From Burkholderia gladioli (lineage in GTDB: Bacteria > Pseudomonadota > Gammaproteobacteria > Burkholderiales > Burkholderiaceae), in the NCBI RefSeq assembly GCF_000959725.1, contig NZ_CP009322.1, forward strand, positions 1,860,001 to 1,924,000: a stretch of DNA of 64,000 nucleotides. The letters run 5' to 3'. Below the pieces are notes generated by a model. The model was not told the DNA's origin, did not search any database, and saw only the letters and a list, made by a program, of their open reading frames with translations. Made by a program: the position numbers and the translations under genes. Shown one piece after another: positions 17,767 through 26,768 of the stretch (within the stretch, counting starts at the first letter, position 1; the number at the start of each line of letters is the position of its first letter).

Positions 17767-18774
17767 TTATCCGGCCTGCCCGCCGACCTGGCGCAGGTCG
17801 ACCACCGGCTCGAACGGCAGCCCGAGCGAGCGGAAGAAGGCCCCCACCTGCGGCAGCCAGAGCCGCACGCCCGCTGGCGTATCGAAGAAGTCGTGCGAAT
17901 TGCCGCCGAACACGCCGATATCGACATAACGCGCCTCGGCCGCCGGCCCGCGCGCCTGCTCGCGATAGGCGCCGAACATGCGCTGCGGCAAAGGTTGCGG
18001 CCACAACTGGTCGTTGTCGCCGTAGAACCACAGCGAGGGGTAATGCGCCGCGCCGCCGTAGCGCGCGTAGGTGTCGACCAGCGCGTCCTGCCAGCCGGCG
18101 CACGCGCTCTTGCGCACCCCGCCCGAGAAATTCACCAGCCCCAGCACGCCGGGAATGCGCCGCGTGCCGAGCGCGATGGTGGTCAGCCCGCCGTCGGATT
18201 GCCCCGCGATCACGATGCGCGAACGATCCACGTAAGGCAGCTTGACCAGCGAATCGATCGCGGCCGCCACGTCGGCGGCTTCGTCGATGCCATGGCGGGC
18301 GCTGTCGCAGCGATCGCCGTGATAGACGCCGCCCGAGCCCGCGAAACCCTCGCGCATCGGAATCGCCACCACGTAGCCGCGCCGCACGAACTGGGCGGCC
18401 ACGCGCAGATGGCGCGAGCGCGGCTGCCGACGCGCGTCGCCGGGGTTCTTGCCGTGGTTGAGCACCACCAAGGGGAACGGCCCGGGGCCGGGCGGCTTGA
18501 AGACGGTGGTCTGCAATTCGATGGCGCCATTGCCTGGATTGCCCGGGTTGCCTGGATAGCGCGGCAGCATCAGCACCTGTTCGCCGAGCCGCGCATCCAG
18601 TTGCGGCACCGCCTGCGCGACGCTGTCGACGGAATTCGCGCCGGCGGCCGGGACGCAACCGGCGGCGGCGATGCCAAGTGCCAGCGCCAGCGCGGCGAGC
18701 ACCGGCGCGCGGCGCGGGCGGATCACGCCGGTCGGGCCGACGAGCCGGCGCGGGGAAAGGAATCGTGTCTTCAA
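17767..18774 (-). CDS. Lipoprotein alpha/beta hydrolase
   Basis: A 335-residue exported hydrolase. The N-terminus has a basic region, a hydrophobic stretch and lipobox AAGC (cysteine near 38). The fold marks are an HG oxyanion region (VVLNHGKNPGD), the nucleophile elbow GQSDGG, an aspartate in YGDNDQLW and a histidine in NSHDFFD. This is the dienelactone-hydrolase/acetyl-esterase style; substrate is unknown. The start is uncertain: TTG at 18774 (MKTRFL, AAGG upstream) is chosen because the ATG at 18840 has no ribosome site. It follows a royal-jelly-family gene on the same strand with a 274-bp gap, so co-transcription is possible but not clear. Confidence 0.75.
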   Translation of the reverse strand: MKTRFLSPRRLVGPTGVIRPRRAPVLAALALALGIAAAGCVPAAGANSVDSVAQAVPQLDARLGEQVLMLPRYPGNPGNPGNGAIELQTTVFKPPGPGPFPLVVLNHGKNPGDARRQPRSRHLRVAAQFVRRGYVVAIPMREGFAGSGGVYHGDRCDSARHGIDEAADVAAAIDSLVKLPYVDRSRIVIAGQSDGGLTTIALGTRRIPGVLGLVNFSGGVRKSACAGWQDALVDTYARYGGAAHYPSLWFYGDNDQLWPQPLPQRMFGAYREQARGPAAEARYVDIGVFGGNSHDFFDTPAGVRLWLPQVGAFFRSLGLPFEPVVDLRQVGGQAG

Positions 18775-18958
18775 GGGGCTGCCTTGCGGGTCGGGAATGG
18801 GCGAGGATCGGAGCGCGGCGCATGACGGCCGCCACCGCATCACAACGCGCGCCAGCCGGCGATTATTCCATCGCCGGCGACGGCCGGGCGCGTTGCGCTT
18901 CGCCCTGCCGTGCCTGGCTGCGGATCGTCGCTGGCGCCCCTCGCGGCGCCTCGTCGAA

Positions 18959-18976
18959 CCGGCGCCTTCGCGCCGG
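18959..18976 (-). terminator. Weak hairpin after the royal-jelly-family gene
   Basis: A perfect 7-bp stem (CCGGCGC / GCGCCGG) with a 4-base loop lies 72 bp after the stop at 19049 on the minus strand. It is followed by TTCG only, so termination is doubtful. Confidence 0.3.
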
Positions 18977-19048
18977 CCCGCTGCGATCCGCCATGCTCGG
19001 CGAACCCCGCCGCCGCATGCGCGAACCGCGCGCCGGCAGCCTCCCGAC

Positions 19049-20152
19049 TCAATCCGCCGGCAAGCGAACCCGATACAAGGCGATCGGCAGCCGCATCGTC
19101 GAATGGCCGTGGTTGAACACCGGCGCGCCGTCGATCTGCGGCACCGGCAGGTAGAGGTGGCCCTGGCCGTCCAGGAAGGGCGCGTCGACCCAGCGCAGCC
19201 GCGCATCGCGCGCGAGCCGGGTGATCCGGCCGTCGGGCGCGCGGCGCATCAGCGTGTTGTCGGCCAGCGGCGTGTAGTAGAGGTTGCCGGCCGCGTCCAT
19301 CGCGGTGCCGCCCACCGGCGGCAGCGCGAACCAGCGCCGCACGTGGCGCGCGAGTTCGGCGTCGCTGAGGTGGTCGTCGTCGAGGTAGCGCGTCTCGATC
19401 CGCGACATCGGCCCCGACAACGGCCCGAAGTAGAAAGTCTTGCCGTCCGGGCTCAGCTCGAGCGGATCGGCGTTCACGCGCAACGGCCGGCCGTCGGGCC
19501 CGCGCAGCACGCGCCCTGCCACCACGATGCGCGCATCGGGCGCCGCCTGCGCGAAGGCCATGCCGTCGAAACGGCGCCGCACCGCGCCGCTGTCGAGATC
19601 GAGCACCAGGATCGCGCCCTCGCCCGCGTCGGTCAGGTAGGCGTGCCGGCCGTGGATGCGCACGTCGTCGACATAGGTATGCGCGCGAATCGCGCTGGCC
19701 GGAAACGGGTAGACGCGCAGCACGCGGTCCTCGCGCGGATCGACCTGCACCAGCTTCGCGCCGTTCGGCACCGGCGTGCCGCCGAACTCGGGCGAGCCGG
19801 TGTCGACGATCCACAAGCTGCCGTCGGCCTCGCGATGGATCGCGTTGATGCTGACGAAGGCTCGCGCCGCGTCGGCGCCGGGCGTCCAGCCGTTCCAGGT
19901 CGCGTCGGGATAGGGGGCGAGCCGGCCATCGGCTTCGATGGTCGCCAGCGCCGGCCCGGTGCCGCCGGTCCATTTCGGGGAACTGACGAAGATGCGCCCG
20001 CGCGCGTCGAGCGCCACGGCGTTCCAGGGCATGGTGGTCGATTGCGCGACCAGTTCGAGCGCGGTGGTGTCGGCCGCGCCGGCGGCCGGGGCGCCGAAGC
20101 TGCAGGCCACGAGCAGCGCGAGCAGGGAGGAAAGAAGGATTCGAGGTGTCAC
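19049..20152 (-). CDS. Exported royal-jelly/Yellow-family beta-propeller protein
   Basis: A 367-residue protein with a signal peptide (cut near APAAGAAD) and a beta-propeller of the major royal jelly protein/Yellow family. Diagnostic segments are NAVALDARGRIFVSSPKW, FVSINAIHREADGSLWIVDTGSP, an HTYVDDVRIHGRHAYLTDAG stretch and GGTAMDAAGNLYYTPLADN near the end. Bacterial members are of unknown function; some are called L-dopachrome tautomerase-related by homology only. The start is GTG at 20152, with GGGAG seven bases upstream. It should act in the periplasm or outside. The neighbour downstream is a lipoprotein hydrolase, which may act on related molecules. Confidence 0.8.
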   Translation of the reverse strand: MTPRILLSSLLALLVACSFGAPAAGAADTTALELVAQSTTMPWNAVALDARGRIFVSSPKWTGGTGPALATIEADGRLAPYPDATWNGWTPGADAARAFVSINAIHREADGSLWIVDTGSPEFGGTPVPNGAKLVQVDPREDRVLRVYPFPASAIRAHTYVDDVRIHGRHAYLTDAGEGAILVLDLDSGAVRRRFDGMAFAQAAPDARIVVAGRVLRGPDGRPLRVNADPLELSPDGKTFYFGPLSGPMSRIETRYLDDDHLSDAELARHVRRWFALPPVGGTAMDAAGNLYYTPLADNTLMRRAPDGRITRLARDARLRWVDAPFLDGQGHLYLPVPQIDGAPVFNHGHSTMRLPIALYRVRLPAD

Positions 20153-20430
20153 GAGAGGCTCCCGCCGGAATTCGCACGCGGCCCGATTGCCGCGTTTCGG
20201 CCGCCGATTATCGATAGCCGGGCGAGCGCGAAACACCGCGCATCGACGGAAACAGCTTCGTCGCCGCGACGAAAATCGCTGCATCGGGAATGTTCCGAAT
20301 CGCCGCTTCCGGCCGATGTCGCCAGCGCGTCTTCAACGCACCGCCGAAAATGTTTCCGGGCCGCGCGGCTGGATCGCGGCGCCTGCCGTTCGCATGATGA
20401 GGCCATCCCCATCCATCAACGGAGCCCTTC

Positions 20431-21225
20431 ATGCCCGCCTCGCCGACCATCACGCTGGCCACCATCGACCTGAGCTTCCATCATGCCGCGGCCGGCGTGG
20501 TGCGCGCCGTGCTCGAACGGCACGGCGTGGCCGTCACCGAGCGGCGCGCGGCGCACGAGGCCGCCTTCGCGATGCTCGCCGACGATTCGGCCGACCTGCT
20601 CTGCAGCGCCTGGCTGCCGGGTAGCCACGGCCGGTATTTCGACCCGCTCGCGGCCAGCTTCGAGAAGCTGGCGGTGCTCTACACGCCTTATGCGTTGTGG
20701 GGCGTGCCCGCCTACGTGCCTGTCGACGAGCTCGCTTCGGTGGCCGACCTCGCGAAGCCGGCCGTGCGCCGCCGCATGACGCCGCTGATCCAGGGCATCG
20801 GCCCGGGCGCCGGCATCAGCCGCTTCTCGCGCGAGATCATCGACCATTACGGCCTGGCCGCGCTCGGCTACCGCTTCGAGAACGGCACGCTGGCGGATTG
20901 CGTGGCGGCCTTCGAACGCGCCGTGGCCGCGCGTGCCTGGGCCGTGGTACCGCTCTGGCGACCGCAGTTCCTGTTCGCGCGCCATGAGATCCGCGAGCTG
21001 GCCGAGCCGAACGGCCTGCTGCGCGGCACCGACCAGGCCACCCTGCTGATCCGCCGCAGCCGCCTCGACGACCTGCCGCCGGCCGCGATCGCCGAGCTGC
21101 GCGCGCTCTCGCTCGGCAATGCCGCCGTCACTCAACTCGACCTGGCCGTGCACCAGGGCCGCGATGCGCTCGAGGCCGGCCGCGCCTGGCTGGCCGACGC
21201 TCAGGCCGACGGCGCGTCGAGGTAG
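20431..21225 (+). CDS. OpuAC-type substrate-binding protein without signal peptide
   Basis: A 264-residue protein of the glycine-betaine/choline-type binding fold (OpuAC): TITLATIDLSFHHA at the start, then LLCSAWLPGSHGRYF and AVVPLWRPQFLFARHEIREL. Trp and Tyr residues that could form an aromatic cage are present. It opens directly with the first beta strand, so there is no signal peptide and the product should be cytoplasmic. No permease or ATPase gene is adjacent. Its 3' end overlaps the 3' end of the converging LysR gene by 25 bp. Function is unknown; ligand sensing or a detached binding domain are both possible. Confidence 0.75.
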   Translation: MPASPTITLATIDLSFHHAAAGVVRAVLERHGVAVTERRAAHEAAFAMLADDSADLLCSAWLPGSHGRYFDPLAASFEKLAVLYTPYALWGVPAYVPVDELASVADLAKPAVRRRMTPLIQGIGPGAGISRFSREIIDHYGLAALGYRFENGTLADCVAAFERAVAARAWAVVPLWRPQFLFARHEIRELAEPNGLLRGTDQATLLIRRSRLDDLPPAAIAELRALSLGNAAVTQLDLAVHQGRDALEAGRAWLADAQADGASR

Positions 21226-22118
21226 TCGCGCACCCGCGCCTGCAGCGCATCGCGCAAGGCGGTGACGGTGGGCGAGATCAGCGTGCGATGGGTGGTCACC
21301 AGATGCAGCGGCGCCGGCTCGCCCTGGTGGTCGGCCAGTGCCTGCACCAGAGTGCCGGCGCGCAGGCTGGCCAGCACGTCGAGCCGCGACTTGTAGGTCA
21401 GGCCATGGCCGGCCAGCGCCCAGCGATGCACCAGCTCGCCGTCGTCGGCCACGCGGTCGCCGCTCACCTTCACCGGGTGCGCCTCGCCGGCCGCGTCGAA
21501 GAAGGTCCATTGCTGGTGGATCGTATCGCCGAGCGCGAGACGCAGGCAGTTGTGCGAAGCCAATTCCGCCGGCGTGCGTGGCATGCCGTGCTCGGCGAAA
21601 TAACGGGGCGCGGCGCACAGCACGCGCCGGTTGTCGGGCGCGAGCGGCAGCGCGACCAGCGCGGAATCATGCGGCGGCCCGTAACGCACGGCCAGGTCGA
21701 CGGGCTGCCGGTACAGGTCGGCGATGCGATCCGAGAGCCGCACGTTCAGGCGTACCGCGGGATGCTCGGCGAGAAAGGCGTCGAGCCAGCCGAACAGCAG
21801 GTTGCGGCCCAGGTCCGAGGGGACCGACAAGGACACCTCGCCGCCGATCGTGTGCCGGCCCGCCGCGATCGCGGTGCGTCCCGCCTCGGCCGCGGCCAAC
21901 ATGCCGCGCGCGTATTCGAGGTAGCGCTCGCCGTCGGGCGTGAGCCGCAGGTTGCGCGTCGAGCGCGTCAGCAGGCGCGTGCCGAGCGCGGCCTCGAGCC
22001 GCTTGAGCGCGGCACTGGCCACCGCGGGCGTGATGTCGAGCGCGCGCGCGGCGGCCGACAGGCTGCCGTTGTCGGCCGTGCGCACGAATACGCCGATGTC
22101 TTCGAGTCTTTCGATCAT
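21201..22118 (-). CDS. LysR-family transcriptional regulator
   Basis: A 305-residue regulator with an N-terminal helix-turn-helix (about 3-62, FVRTADNGSLSAAARALDIT) and a two-lobed effector domain (about 88-295) of the CrgA/DmlR type, with GRNLLFGWLDAFLAEHP. The ATG at 22118 gives the standard start MIERLED; the upstream open frame is not protein-like. It is divergent from the glycerophosphodiesterase gene at 22556, which is its likeliest neighbouring target, and overlaps the OpuAC-type gene tail to tail. Confidence 0.88.
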   Translation of the reverse strand: MIERLEDIGVFVRTADNGSLSAAARALDITPAVASAALKRLEAALGTRLLTRSTRNLRLTPDGERYLEYARGMLAAAEAGRTAIAAGRHTIGGEVSLSVPSDLGRNLLFGWLDAFLAEHPAVRLNVRLSDRIADLYRQPVDLAVRYGPPHDSALVALPLAPDNRRVLCAAPRYFAEHGMPRTPAELASHNCLRLALGDTIHQQWTFFDAAGEAHPVKVSGDRVADDGELVHRWALAGHGLTYKSRLDVLASLRAGTLVQALADHQGEPAPLHLVTTHRTLISPTVTALRDALQARVRDYLDAPSA

Positions 22119-22555
22119 GCCGGGTCGATGAAGTGGGCCTGGGTTCGGGAGGCGATTGTCGCATTCAGGCATCGCGAGCCGGTCGATACGAAGCGGAAGG
22201 CGGAAATCCGAAGACAGAAAAACGAAAGCACGATGAAATATCGAAAATGGGTGGAATGCTCCGGCTCGTGTCGATAGGAAAAAACTGAAAGCTCCAACCG
22301 ACGCCACCTGCCACGCCCTGCCATCGCCCTTCTCCCATACCATCATGGCTGGATTGCGTTTCGCTCGAAACAGCATCGCCCGACGCATGTTCTGTCACAT
22401 TACAAAATTAGCATTTCATTTTTTCAAAACTCATACTCGAATAGCTCGACTGTCAGGATTCTTTGACATTCGGCGAGCGCGGCGTTCGCGGCCGCGTGCG
22501 TATCGAGCCGTTGTTGTGCAAGCCGCGTGTCCCGTTTCGACAACCCACCTACTCG
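22119..22555. other. Divergent intergenic region, LysR gene and glycerophosphodiesterase gene
   Basis: A 437-bp region without a gene. It turns AT-rich around 22395-22450, which is where the promoter of the phosphodiesterase gene would be expected. No clear operator palindrome or -35/-10 pair was identified. Confidence 0.4.
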
Positions 22556-23977
22556 ATGAAAAAGAACATCGCCATGACATTCTCAAGGACCGGTATTTCC
22601 TGTCTGCTGCTCGCCCTGGTCGGCAGCGTGGCCCTGACCGCCTGCGGCGGTGACGACGATCCCGCCACGCCGCCGCCGGCCCGGACGCCTACCGCGCTGA
22701 AGACGCTCGACGGCAATGCGCCGCTGGTGATCGGCCATCGCGGCCTGCCGGGCCTATATCCCGAGGAAACGCAGGTGTCCTACGAAGCGGCCGCCGATGC
22801 CGGCGCCGATTCGCTCGAGGAAGACCTGCACCTGAGCCGCGACTGCGTGCTGGTGGTGCGCCACAACCCCTGGCTCAGCGACAACACCAACGTCGCCGAC
22901 GTCGCCAAGACCAATGCCGACGTCGCCTCGCGCAAGCGCACCGTGCCCGGCGTGCGCGTGCCGGTGAAGTGGACCACCACGGCCACCACCGGCCCCTCGA
23001 CCTACCTGTCCGACCTGACCAACCCGGCGGACCCGAAGTCGGTGCTGAAGTCGCTGATCGTCGACGGCGAGGACCACACCAACGACTGGTCGATCACCGA
23101 CTTCACGGTGGCCGAGCTCAAGCAGTGGATCCGCGGCACCACCTACGACGCCAAGGACGTGCGTCCCACCGCGCTGAACGGCCAGTTCCCGATCCTGACC
23201 ATGCAGGAGGTGTACGACATCGCGCGCGCGAAGTCGGCCGTCACCGGCAAGCCGTTCACGATCTACCCGGAATCGAAGAACCCCTACTGGAACAACCAGC
23301 AGGCGATCGCCAACGGCTGCGGCACAGGCACCCATCCGTTCGAGGACGCGATCGTCAAGTTCCTCAACGACAACAACCTGAACACGCGCACCGCGCCGGT
23401 GTTCGTGCAGAGCTTCGACCCGGCCAGCCTGAAATACATGCGCGCGCGCGGCGTGCAATCGCGCATGGTGCAGCTGATCGACGGCAACGGCGTCAACTAC
23501 CAGACCGGCGAGATGATCTACCAGACCAACGATGACTACGCCTTCGTCGACGGCCGCCCCTACAGCTGGACCATCAACGGCGATTCGCGCTGGTTCGGCG
23601 ACCTGCTGACGCCGGCCGGCCTGGCCGACATCAAGACCTACGCCGACGGCATCGGTCCGTGGAAGCCGCAGGTGTTCGCCTGGAAAGCCACGCCGTGGAA
23701 GGACAAGAACGCCGACGGCACGCCCTACGCGGGCTCGCTGGCCGACGTGAACTCGGTCGAGCCGACCAGCCTGATCGCCGATGCGCACAAGGCCGGCCTG
23801 TTCGTCCACTCGTACACGTTCCGCAACGAGGCGCGCTACCTGCCCGGCAAGTACAAGGGTGATCCGGTGGGCGAATACCTCGACGCCTACCGCGCCGGCA
23901 TCGACGGCGTGTTCTCCGACTTCACGAACACGGCCGTGGCCGCGCGCGCGCAGTACCTGAAGGAAACCGGTCGCTAA
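22556..23977 (+). CDS. glpQ: Lipoprotein glycerophosphodiester phosphodiesterase
   Basis: A 473-residue exported enzyme that hydrolyses glycerophosphodiesters to glycerol 3-phosphate and an alcohol. It has a lipobox LTAC (C30) and then the GDPD TIM barrel. Catalytic marks are H61-R62 in GHRGLPGLYPEET, the SLEEDLHLSRD metal cluster (88-90) and H103. The E/K in YPESKNP and the late GVFSDFT also fit. Two ATGs (22556 and 22574) are possible; both keep the lipobox. The size and insertions fit the larger periplasmic GlpQ type. A GC hairpin follows at 24021. Confidence 0.88.
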   Translation: MKKNIAMTFSRTGISCLLLALVGSVALTACGGDDDPATPPPARTPTALKTLDGNAPLVIGHRGLPGLYPEETQVSYEAAADAGADSLEEDLHLSRDCVLVVRHNPWLSDNTNVADVAKTNADVASRKRTVPGVRVPVKWTTTATTGPSTYLSDLTNPADPKSVLKSLIVDGEDHTNDWSITDFTVAELKQWIRGTTYDAKDVRPTALNGQFPILTMQEVYDIARAKSAVTGKPFTIYPESKNPYWNNQQAIANGCGTGTHPFEDAIVKFLNDNNLNTRTAPVFVQSFDPASLKYMRARGVQSRMVQLIDGNGVNYQTGEMIYQTNDDYAFVDGRPYSWTINGDSRWFGDLLTPAGLADIKTYADGIGPWKPQVFAWKATPWKDKNADGTPYAGSLADVNSVEPTSLIADAHKAGLFVHSYTFRNEARYLPGKYKGDPVGEYLDAYRAGIDGVFSDFTNTAVAARAQYLKETGR

Positions 23978-24020
23978 GCGCGCCGCCCGGGCCGCGATGC
24001 ACCGACACGAATCCGCCTCG

Positions 24021-24049
24021 CCGGCGGCGCGGGATTTCAGCGCCGCCGG
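24021..24049 (+). terminator. Hairpin after the glycerophosphodiesterase gene
   Basis: A perfect 10-bp stem (CCGGCGGCGC / GCGCCGCCGG) with a 9-base loop lies 43 bp after the stop. There is no T-run. Confidence 0.5.
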
Positions 24050-24306
24050 TCCCGCCGGCTTCCCGCCTTGGCAGATTCACTGCCGCTTTCAATAAACAGT
24101 CGTTTGAATTGGAATTGCATTCCGGCAATTACGGATCCAATCGTCAATTAGCGAATTCATTCTGATACGAGTATTTATCCCGCTGTCCGGCGAATCGGCC
24201 CGCCTGCCCCACCCTGCCTGTTCCAACAGGCACGGCGCGGCATCGCTTCCGGATATTTACATCGAGCCGTCAATTCATTACGAAAACCATTCAAATTATC
24301 TTATCT

Positions 24307-24363
24307 AACTTTTTTAGATATTCCTGAAAAAAGTTTGTGACGCTGATTTGACGATGCTACTAT
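24307..24363 (+). promoter_or_regulatory. Putative promoter and inverted repeat upstream of the sedolisin gene
   Basis: In an AT-rich stretch, -35-like TTGTGA (24335-24340) and -10-like TACTAT (24358-24363) are 17 bp apart. A perfect 9-bp inverted repeat, AACTTTTTT/AAAAAAGTT (24307-24335, 11-base loop), ends on the -35. If this promoter is used, the leader before the sedolisin ATG is about 310 bases. The rest of the gap 24050-24683 has no gene. Confidence 0.45.
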
Positions 24364-24683
24364 CCACGTCGAAATCGACCGGCGATTTTCTGTAGTCGTT
24401 CCCTGATTGAGATTCGAAAAAAACCGGCGCCATCCTGGCCGATGGCAAACCGGCGTCGTATCGGCTGGCGGGCTCGTCCCGTGGTGCCAGCCTGCTTCCG
24501 CGTCACGGCTTCACACGAATTGCTTAGCAATCCGCATCAATGGGTCTCTTTGCAGAATACCGTGCGTGTCTCGACCGGCGCGATCCGCCGGCCCCGCCGC
24601 GCGCGGACGAACCTGCGCGATGCCTACCGCAGAGCGCAGCGGCAGTGACGAAGTCGTCCAATCATCCGAGGGGGAATCATCCA

Positions 24684-26588
24684 ATGAATCGTGTTTCCGG
24701 TAATGTTCGCCAGCATTTCACCAAGCTCCTGATCGCATCGGCCGCGCTCGCCGCATTCGGCATGCAGGCCGGCCATGCGGCCACGCAACAAGGGTGGACC
24801 ACCACCCGTACCAAGGCCTTCCTGCCTCTCGTGCAACCTGCCGCGAGCACCGCGGCCGCAGCCTCGCTCACGTCCTCCGCCGGCCTCACCCAGGCGGCCT
24901 CGAGCCTCGATCTCGCGAGCGGCGCCGCCGTTCACGTGACGGTGGGCCTCAAGCTTCGCAACGAGGCCCGGCTCGACCAGTTCATCGCCAAGCTCCAGCA
25001 CGGCAGCGGCGGCGGCTTCCTCACGCCGGCGCAGTTTGCAGAGCAATATGGCCCGACCCAGGCGCAGGCCGACGCGGTGGCGGCGCACCTGCGCGCCTCG
25101 GGCTTCACCAATGTGCAGATCGCGCCGAACCGCCTGTTCGTGACGGCCGACGGCACGGCCGGCACGGTCAAGCAGGCCTTCAACACGCAACTCAAGCAGT
25201 TCACCACCGCCAAGGGCCGCCGCGTGTTCGCCAACGCGCAGGACGCGCAGGTGCCGAGCTCGCTCGGCGGCGTGGTCGACACCGTCCTGGGCCTGCAGGA
25301 CGTGGTGGTCGCGCACACCTACCACCATCGCTTCCAGCCGTCCGAGCAGCAGGGCGAGGCGGCAGCCTCGCTGACGCGCGCCGTCGCTGCCGGCACCGCC
25401 ACGGGCCACAACCCGGTGCAGTTCTCGTCGATCTACGACGCGGGCTCGACGCCGAGCGCCGCCAACACCACGGTCGGCATCATCACCTACGGCAGCCAGA
25501 CCCAGACGGTGAAGGACCTGAACACCTTCGCGAGCGCCAACCATCTCGCAGCGGTGTCCTCGCAGGTGATCAACACGGGTGGCTCTGGCCGCACCTACAA
25601 CAGCGGCGACCTCGAATGGCAGCTCGACAGCCAGTCGATCGTCGGCGCGGCGGGCGGCGCGGTGCAGAAGGTGGTGTTCTACAACGCACCGGACGATGCA
25701 CAGACCGACCAGGCCCTGCTCGACGACATCTCGAACGCCTTCAACCGCGCGGTCAGCGACAACGTGGCGAAGGTGATCAACGTCTCGCTGGGCTGGTGCG
25801 AATCCGACGCGGACGGCTCCAGCATCCGCGCGGCCGACAACAACATCTTCAAGCAGGCGGTCGCGCAGGGCCAGACCTTCTCGGTGTCGAGCGGCGACGA
25901 AGGCGCCTACGAGTGCAGCACCAGCCGCGTCTCGGGCGTGGGCGGCGTGCCGAACACCACGCACTACTCGGTGTCGGCGCCGGCCAGCTCGCCGTACGTG
26001 ATCGCCGTGGGCGGCACCACGCTCTACACCTCGGGCAGCACCTGGGCCAACGAGACGGTGTGGAACGAAGGACTGCAGGCGATCGGCTACTACGACAACG
26101 AAGGCGACTACGATTCGACCAAGCGCCTGTGGGCCACCGGCGGCGGCTACAGCACGGTCGAGGCGGCGCCGTCGTGGCAATCGTCGAGCGTCACCGGCAC
26201 CTCGAGCGGCCGCGCGCTACCCGACATCGCCTTCGACGCGGCATCGAGCACCGGCGCGATCCTGTACTACAACGGCAGCACCACCGACGGCAGCGGCAAC
26301 CCGAACCAGGTCGGCGGCACCAGCCTGGCCTCGCCGATCTTCGTGGGCATCTGGGCGCGCCTGCAATCGGCCAACGGCAATGCGCTCGGCTTCCCGGCCG
26401 CGAGCCTCTACCAGTACTTCCCGAGCAATGCGTCCCTGCTGCACGACGTGACCTCGGGCAACAACGGCAGCGGCAGCTACAAGGGTTTCGCCGCCGCCAC
26501 CGGCTGGGACGGCTCGACGGGCTTCGGCAGCATCGACATCTCTAAGCTCTACAGCTTCATCAAGAGCCATTCGGATTTCGCGCGCTGA
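24684..26588 (+). CDS. Secreted sedolisin-type serine-carboxyl protease (S53)
   Basis: A 634-residue preproenzyme. Signal peptide 1-33, an activation prodomain (about 45-215) and an S53 catalytic domain (about 240-630). The catalytic Glu and Asp are E311 and D315 in GDLEWQLDSQS, the oxyanion Asp is D405 in SSGDEGA and the nucleophile is S547 in GGTSLASP. A calcium-site region (LLHDVTSGNNGS ... TGWDGSTGFGS) closes the domain. Family members are acid proteases that self-activate outside the cell. The ATG at 24684 is set by the signal peptide and a GAGGGGGA ribosome site. A strong terminator follows. Confidence 0.9.
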   Translation: MNRVSGNVRQHFTKLLIASAALAAFGMQAGHAATQQGWTTTRTKAFLPLVQPAASTAAAASLTSSAGLTQAASSLDLASGAAVHVTVGLKLRNEARLDQFIAKLQHGSGGGFLTPAQFAEQYGPTQAQADAVAAHLRASGFTNVQIAPNRLFVTADGTAGTVKQAFNTQLKQFTTAKGRRVFANAQDAQVPSSLGGVVDTVLGLQDVVVAHTYHHRFQPSEQQGEAAASLTRAVAAGTATGHNPVQFSSIYDAGSTPSAANTTVGIITYGSQTQTVKDLNTFASANHLAAVSSQVINTGGSGRTYNSGDLEWQLDSQSIVGAAGGAVQKVVFYNAPDDAQTDQALLDDISNAFNRAVSDNVAKVINVSLGWCESDADGSSIRAADNNIFKQAVAQGQTFSVSSGDEGAYECSTSRVSGVGGVPNTTHYSVSAPASSPYVIAVGGTTLYTSGSTWANETVWNEGLQAIGYYDNEGDYDSTKRLWATGGGYSTVEAAPSWQSSSVTGTSSGRALPDIAFDAASSTGAILYYNGSTTDGSGNPNQVGGTSLASPIFVGIWARLQSANGNALGFPAASLYQYFPSNASLLHDVTSGNNGSGSYKGFAAATGWDGSTGFGSIDISKLYSFIKSHSDFAR

Positions 26589-26663
26589 TCGCGAGCCGGC
26601 ACGCGTGAACCGGCCGGTCGGGATTCGATGACCGACGCTGATGCGCGCGTGCGATGCCTCCAT

Positions 26664-26696
26664 CGCGCCGCTTCCTCCCGGGAGCGGCGCGTTTTT
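26664..26696 (+). terminator. Rho-independent terminator of the sedolisin gene
   Basis: A perfect 9-bp stem (CGCGCCGCT / AGCGGCGCG) with a 10-base loop is followed by TTTTTC, 75 bp after the stop. Confidence 0.88.
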
Positions 26697-26715
26697 CATG
26701 GTGCGCGGCGCTCCA

Positions 26716-26739
26716 CGAAAAAACCGGCCGAAGCCGGTT
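26716..26739 (-). terminator. Rho-independent terminator of the AraC gene
   Basis: On the minus strand, AACCGGC-TTCG-GCCGGTT is followed by TTTTCG. It is 29 bp after the AraC stop, back to back with the sedolisin terminator. Confidence 0.85.
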
Positions 26740-26768
26740 GTCCATGAAGGTGGCACGCAAGCGCCCGT

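Noticed and set aside
22392..22410. Possible PhoB box (CTGTCAC) before the glycerophosphodiesterase gene
   Set aside because: Only the first 7-bp half fits; the second half at the right spacing does not resemble the consensus.
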